Shown here: one piece after another, positions 22,454 to 27,472 of the stretch
Layout of the letters: each line of letters begins with the position of its first letter
Position numbering within the stretch: the stretch's first letter is position 1
Source: Dipetalonema caudispina
Lineage: Eukaryota > Nematoda > Chromadorea > Rhabditida > Onchocercidae
DNA: 27,472 nt
Direction: 5' to 3'
NCBI GenBank assembly: GCA_013365325.1
Contig: JABVXV010000549.1
Location: forward strand, 1-27,472
Position numbers and translations under genes: made by a program
Notes under the pieces: generated by a model
Seen by the model: only the letters and a program-made list of their open reading frames with translations
What the model was told of the DNA's origin: nothing
Database searches by the model: none

Positions 22454-25400
22454 CAGGCAAGTGATTACAGATACTAATGTTATGTGGATGTAAGTTCATG
22501 CATAAAGCAAATTCCAAAAATTTCAAATCAAAAACGTTCTCACTGACGATGTGTCATGCGATGTATGTAGCAAATAAACACATCATTGTTATGATAACGA
22601 AACGGCATGATTATCATATCATATTACAAATGATTAATCATTCACGGATGCTAACGATGACGATAACGATGATATTTGCCCATAATTTCTTCCTACTTAT
22701 TAATATATGCGAATCCACGGATGCTTCCGTTTGCATATATCTATCTATCTATATATAAATATATATATGCTGTGTTGTATGGGTATATATGTAAAAGTTA
22801 AAGCTAATAACAATTAGATGCGCAACAGTATTAGCTTACATTTGATTATAAAATGAATTTTGTGTTAACATACGCATATATAGAGATGCATTAAGTGTTA
22901 ATCATTGATTGATGCATGCATGTTGAAAATTTATAGTAAAAAACAAAAAATCATACCATTAATGGTAGTGATTGATGCTAATAAATTTGTAGGAATCCAA
23001 ATTTAGGTTAATTATTTTCTAACATAAATGCAAAGAAATAAAAAAAAAAAAAACAAAGAAAAAGAAATACTGTATGCATGTGTACATTGATGAAGGAATG
23101 CTTGCATTCAAATTTCCTGTTAGTATAGAAAAATTTCTAAAACAGTAAATTACAACTAATCAATATAACTGATAGTTTGTGACAAATTTGCAACATATAA
23201 CATGTAAGCTAATGTTGCATTATGCACAGTCTACAGTACATAGCTGATAAACTTCTTGTGGATAATATATTGATAGATTATGATCCAATAATTTGTTATT
23301 GTCTAGTAGGATACGATAAGCTAATATCTTGCTAATCATAGAACATCATTTTACTCAATACTGTCACTAGGTTTTTATTTCCATATTCTTTTGAATTATT
23401 TATTGTTTTCAAGTCGATAATTTATTAGACTGAAACTAGGATATATTCTATAGGTAAAATTCAAGTAAATTATTTCCAAAGTAATGTATCGTATAACAAA
23501 TAGAGGGAATAAGCATACAAACAATGCTAAGGGAATGAATTAGAGTGTTTATTATTTCTATCGAAAAAGATATCGTATATTATTGAAGTACTGAAATGCA
23601 ATACAATAGGAGATGAAGGATTAAATGGTTAGACAATAAGATTAATACTATGGAATAGAAGATTTATAGACTTATTTAGAACCATTCATAAAGTTTTCTT
23701 TTTTTGTTTTGCCACACAGGAAAAGTTGTGATGCAATGAAGCAACTTATGCAGTATCTAATGACTTAGCTTAATAAATGAAACCATGCAAAAAACGATTT
23801 ACTTTTATTAATCCACAACAATTCAAACACTTCAAATCCAAGCTAAATGGATAATTGATGAGGATTAGTGGTATGGAACATAACCAAACACCCTTCGATA
23901 CTTCACTTTTCACATGAATCATCATCAATCATGTCCATTCAGTGTGGTTGCCTATTTGTCCTCATGCTTGTTTTCATCATTGTTAATATATTATGCAAAA
24001 TTTATTTAAATTTAACAATAATAAATTATTACCGATTAGATACGAATAGATGAAATAGAATGGATGGTTTTAAACGAATTAACCATATTATACGAGCCAA
24101 CACACCGTTTAGACCATTTTTATCTCGAAAACGATTCACAATTGCGTTCGATTTTTGCAGTTATACGTAGTCGGAGAGTCTTACAAATAAGTTAGTACCT
24201 GACAAATGATTAATTAGAGATTGAATATTGCAATATTATTTCGGTAATTAATGATTTAGCAGCAAAGAAAAAAAAAGTTTAAAAGTAAGGGAAAATTAAA
24301 GAAATACTATGATAAGGTGACAATTTTTGTTAGGCAAATTTCCTTACTACGTATCTGAGCGTCTCAGAAACATTGGTTTAATATAAAATTCATTAGCGTT
24401 TATGTACTAATTCTAAGCACATTTATATTTGATTAAATTGAACTTAGCTTGAAAAATTAGTTGAAGTTTGTTGAAAAAGAAGCGTTGACAAAAAAGTTAC
24501 AGTCAAATGCAAACAATAATAGCGTACTGGAATTAACCATTCTTTTCTCTTTAAATTCTGACCCAATTTTATTTCACAAAATCCCTATCAAATCTTTTCT
24601 TTCAAATTACCACACTTTCTTACTATGTATGTAATCAATAAAATCCTAGTCTTTATAGAATATTCTCTTTTATATGGAAAATTTCTGTCATTTCAATAAT
24701 TATCATTGCTATGTTCATCCTTAACTCTTGAAATGTTCACAGTCATTATTCATCAATGATTACGAATACCGGTTATTTACTTCCATTGATACATATCAGA
24801 AATGATCATATATCATTTCCGATAGAAACATATTGTACTAGTAGCAAACTGATCTCATCTAAGAAGATTTCCTGATTTGGATATAAATGCTTAAATATAT
24901 ATATATATAAAATCATTGCCTGTTATCACTGTGTAGTTTCATTTTTACACCAATTAATTTGAAATATTCTATATCCTGTTAAAGCACTTGAACTAGATTC
25001 TACACATTTTAATAATCCAATGAATTTTAACCTTCAATAATAAGAGAGAAAAAAAAATCCCTACTTTATCGTATATTTTAGGGAAAATTTTCACCTAAAA
25101 CTACTACATAACAAAAATATTAATGCTGTAAAAGAAAATTACAATCATACAAATACTTTTCTTACATGGAAAAAAGAAGGAAAAAAAAACATTAAGATTT
25201 TCTACCGCGAATTCTCAGATATAACTCCCAATAATCAAATGAAGAAATGAAAAAAAAAAATCACCAAGAAAATTATCGGTAACTAAAAAAATGAAAATAA
25301 TTTTGAAAAAAAATTCTTTTTTTTACAATAATCCTGTCATCGTTGTAAAACTCAATTTTGTAGAAAGGAGCACTCTGATTCTTTTTTTTTTTTTTTTCTC

Positions 25401-26133
25401 TGTAGAAAATAAATGATACAATGTATCTTTCAGGATGTATATATCATTATCAAATATATTCAAATTATTCTCTTACCATATCATACTTAAAATATATAAG
25501 ATAGGATTTAACAAATAACAAATGATAAGAAAAGATATAATGATAAGCAAATATAATATTAATATGCATATTTCTAATTATTGGAAAAAGAAAACATACA
25601 AATGAAAATATTTATTAAATTATCAATGTAATCTTATTCAAATAAAATTAACATTAATAAAACATTTTATCCATTATCGATTCTATACATAAATACATGT
25701 ATGATAGTAATTAATTAAGCTATTAATGATTTATCATTATTTCCACTTTTAACAAATGGTTTCATTTGATAAAGTTGAGCAAATTAAACAACAAATTATA
25801 ATAAAATGTTTAAATTATTACTTATTTATTATATTTTATTTAATATATATTTATATGAAAAATTTTTGCAGAAAAGATGGAAAAATAAGCAATTTTTTTT
25901 TTCTTTCTTTTCGTTCTAATAAATTTTAAAAAACAAAATGAGTTAGTTTTTTTTTTTTTTTTGTTATGATTTTCATTTATTTTGAATTTTTTTTATTTTA
26001 AATATCATTTAATTTTATTACATTTTATTCAACTTCCTTGATGTTATTGATTTCGAGAAAGAATGAAGAAAAAATTGAATGAAATTGTTTACACATAGGA
26101 AAGGTGATATAATTCGAGTAGCAAAATGAAAAT

Positions 26134-26280
26134 TTAAACAAGTTCTTTTTTGACGATTAACATGACATCAGTATCACGTGGTTCGAATGATGATGTTTCT
26201 TGCTTGTCTTTTTTAAAATTCCGATTATTCGCTGTAAATTGTGTCATTTTTGCAAATTTTTGTTGTAATTTAAACTTCAT
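26134..26280 (-). other. Unrecognised small open frame, possible terminal exon
   Basis: A 48-codon minus-strand frame starts at ATG 26280, shortly downstream of an in-frame TGA, and ends at TAA 26136-26134. Its last part is hydrophilic and protein-like (NNRNFKKDKQETSSFEPRDT then DVMLIVKKELV). An internal acceptor CAATTTACAG|CG at 26232 would make 26231-26134 a 98-nt final exon instead. AATAAA hexamers follow on the minus strand, for example 26029-26024, but are common in such AT-rich DNA. VKKE fits the sumoylation consensus, which is weak evidence for anything. No family is recognised. Confidence 0.25.
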
Positions 26281-26543
26281 TCCGTATCATTATGCTCTCT
26301 TCATTTTGTATTAAATTGTAAATTGAAATTCAAATTTTTGCTTTTTTCATCCTCTCATTTTATGCTTCATTCTTTCAATGCATGAAAGAATTTCTATAAA
26401 TTTTTTGTTTCTTTATTTTTCAGTTTTCTTCCTTTACTTAATTATTAATTATCATTTCATCAAGCTTATTTGTATATTTATGATAAGATAAAAAGATGAT
26501 AATTTTGAATGAAATCTAAAATATTTTTCATGCAGACTAAAAT

Positions 26544-26678
26544 ATGAAAAGATCTTTTAAAAGTAGCTTTCATATCATGAAATTTTCGATACGTTTACGC
26601 CGAAGCGATATCCGACTTGTGATACTTTGTATCCGTCTGATACATGTTGTTAAGAGTAAATGCTCTCTTCTCTCCTAA
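26544..26678 (+). other. Unrecognised 44-codon open frame behind a splice-acceptor-like site
   Basis: ATATTTTTCATGCAG at 26521-26535 resembles a 3' splice site, and an ATG follows 8 nt later at 26544. The frame (MKRSFKSSFHIMKFSIRLRR, then a mixed hydrophobic part ending KSKCSLLS) is basic and covers a GC-richer patch at 26580-26640. Two minus-strand frames across the same patch are also open, so the coding strand is undecided. Confidence 0.15.
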
Positions 26679-27272
26679 TCTTTTCTTATCTGATTTACTT
26701 CATCATAATACCATTTCTAAGGGATACATATTAGGTATTTTAAATTTACCTATTTATAAATAAATAACAATAGAAGAGAAAAGAAGAAATGTATCTTTTT
26801 CTTTTTTTTTTCTCACTCCTTATTGTGATAAAATGTTAACTTCATCTTTTTCTTGAAACCATTTGAAATCATTCTTCGTAATAATCGTAAAGACCGGTTT
26901 CATATTAACCAAAAAGATCATTTTTAAAATTTAACCACAATCATTGTGAAATTTTTAAATTTCAATATTTGTAAAAATTTGGTTATGTATCGTTAGCATA
27001 TGTTATGTTAAATAATGATGATGATAATGATATAGTTGTCAAATAGCAAGTGTAAAATGTTTATCTGTTCGTATTTCCATTTTGTCATCTTTTTCTTTTC
27101 ACCTTATTTTGATGGCCTGAAATTTCTCTTCGAATTTTTTTTTCCTTCTTTTTTTTTTTTTGCTTTTGTTTTTGTTTTTGTTTCGTATTTAAAAATAGCA
27201 CAATTAATCAGCAAAGATTTAAATGCATTTTTCACTTCAATCTTTTGTTTTCTTTCAATTGCTGCTAATATA

Positions 27273-27472
<200 letters not shown>

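Noticed and set aside
26175..26180. CACGTG E-box (another at 12150-12155)
   Set aside because: Six-base motifs occur by chance, and neither lies next to a defined start site.

Overview
The window is strongly AT-rich eukaryotic DNA (about a quarter G+C by eye, not computed). Long poly-A/poly-T runs and di-, tri- and tetranucleotide microsatellites are scattered throughout, and there is one clear, intron-rich gene. There is no bacterial-style gene density, operon, rRNA, tRNA or CRISPR array. U-rich TTTTCAG/TTTACAG-type 3' splice sites and a splice acceptor 24 nt upstream of the start codon suggest an invertebrate, most simply a nematode, but the window alone does not prove this.

Layout. From 1 to 7486 lies intergenic, repeat-rich DNA with no gene I can support. 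From 7487 to 18067, on the minus strand, lies an ankyrin-repeat gene that I reconstruct exon by exon from splice sites and reading phase. It has seven ordinary coding exons plus a probable 3-nt microexon, giving 261 codons (260 residues and a stop) that join in frame without error. The protein has three ankyrin-type repeats ending in a DYSG motif and most resembles the SOWAH (sosondowah) ankyrin family, without that family's N-terminal winged-helix region. The longest intron (about 5.7 kb, 11329-17042) holds a dense microsatellite cluster and a GC-richer open island near 12.6 kb that could be an alternative exon. From 18092 to 27472 lies more AT-rich DNA with many microsatellites, including a roughly 117-bp (TA)n tract and an (ATT)n tract that runs off the right edge. 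A few short open islands here (21.2-21.5, 24.1, 26.1-26.7 kb) could be exons or small genes but cannot be recognised.

The gene most likely makes a small intracellular scaffold-type protein. The most interesting observations are the 3-nt microexon, which restores the family spacing of ankyrin repeat 3, and the phase-compatible alternative exon in the large intron. I see no evidence for a novel multi-gene system. Most of the longer open frames in the window are low-complexity or microsatellite translations.
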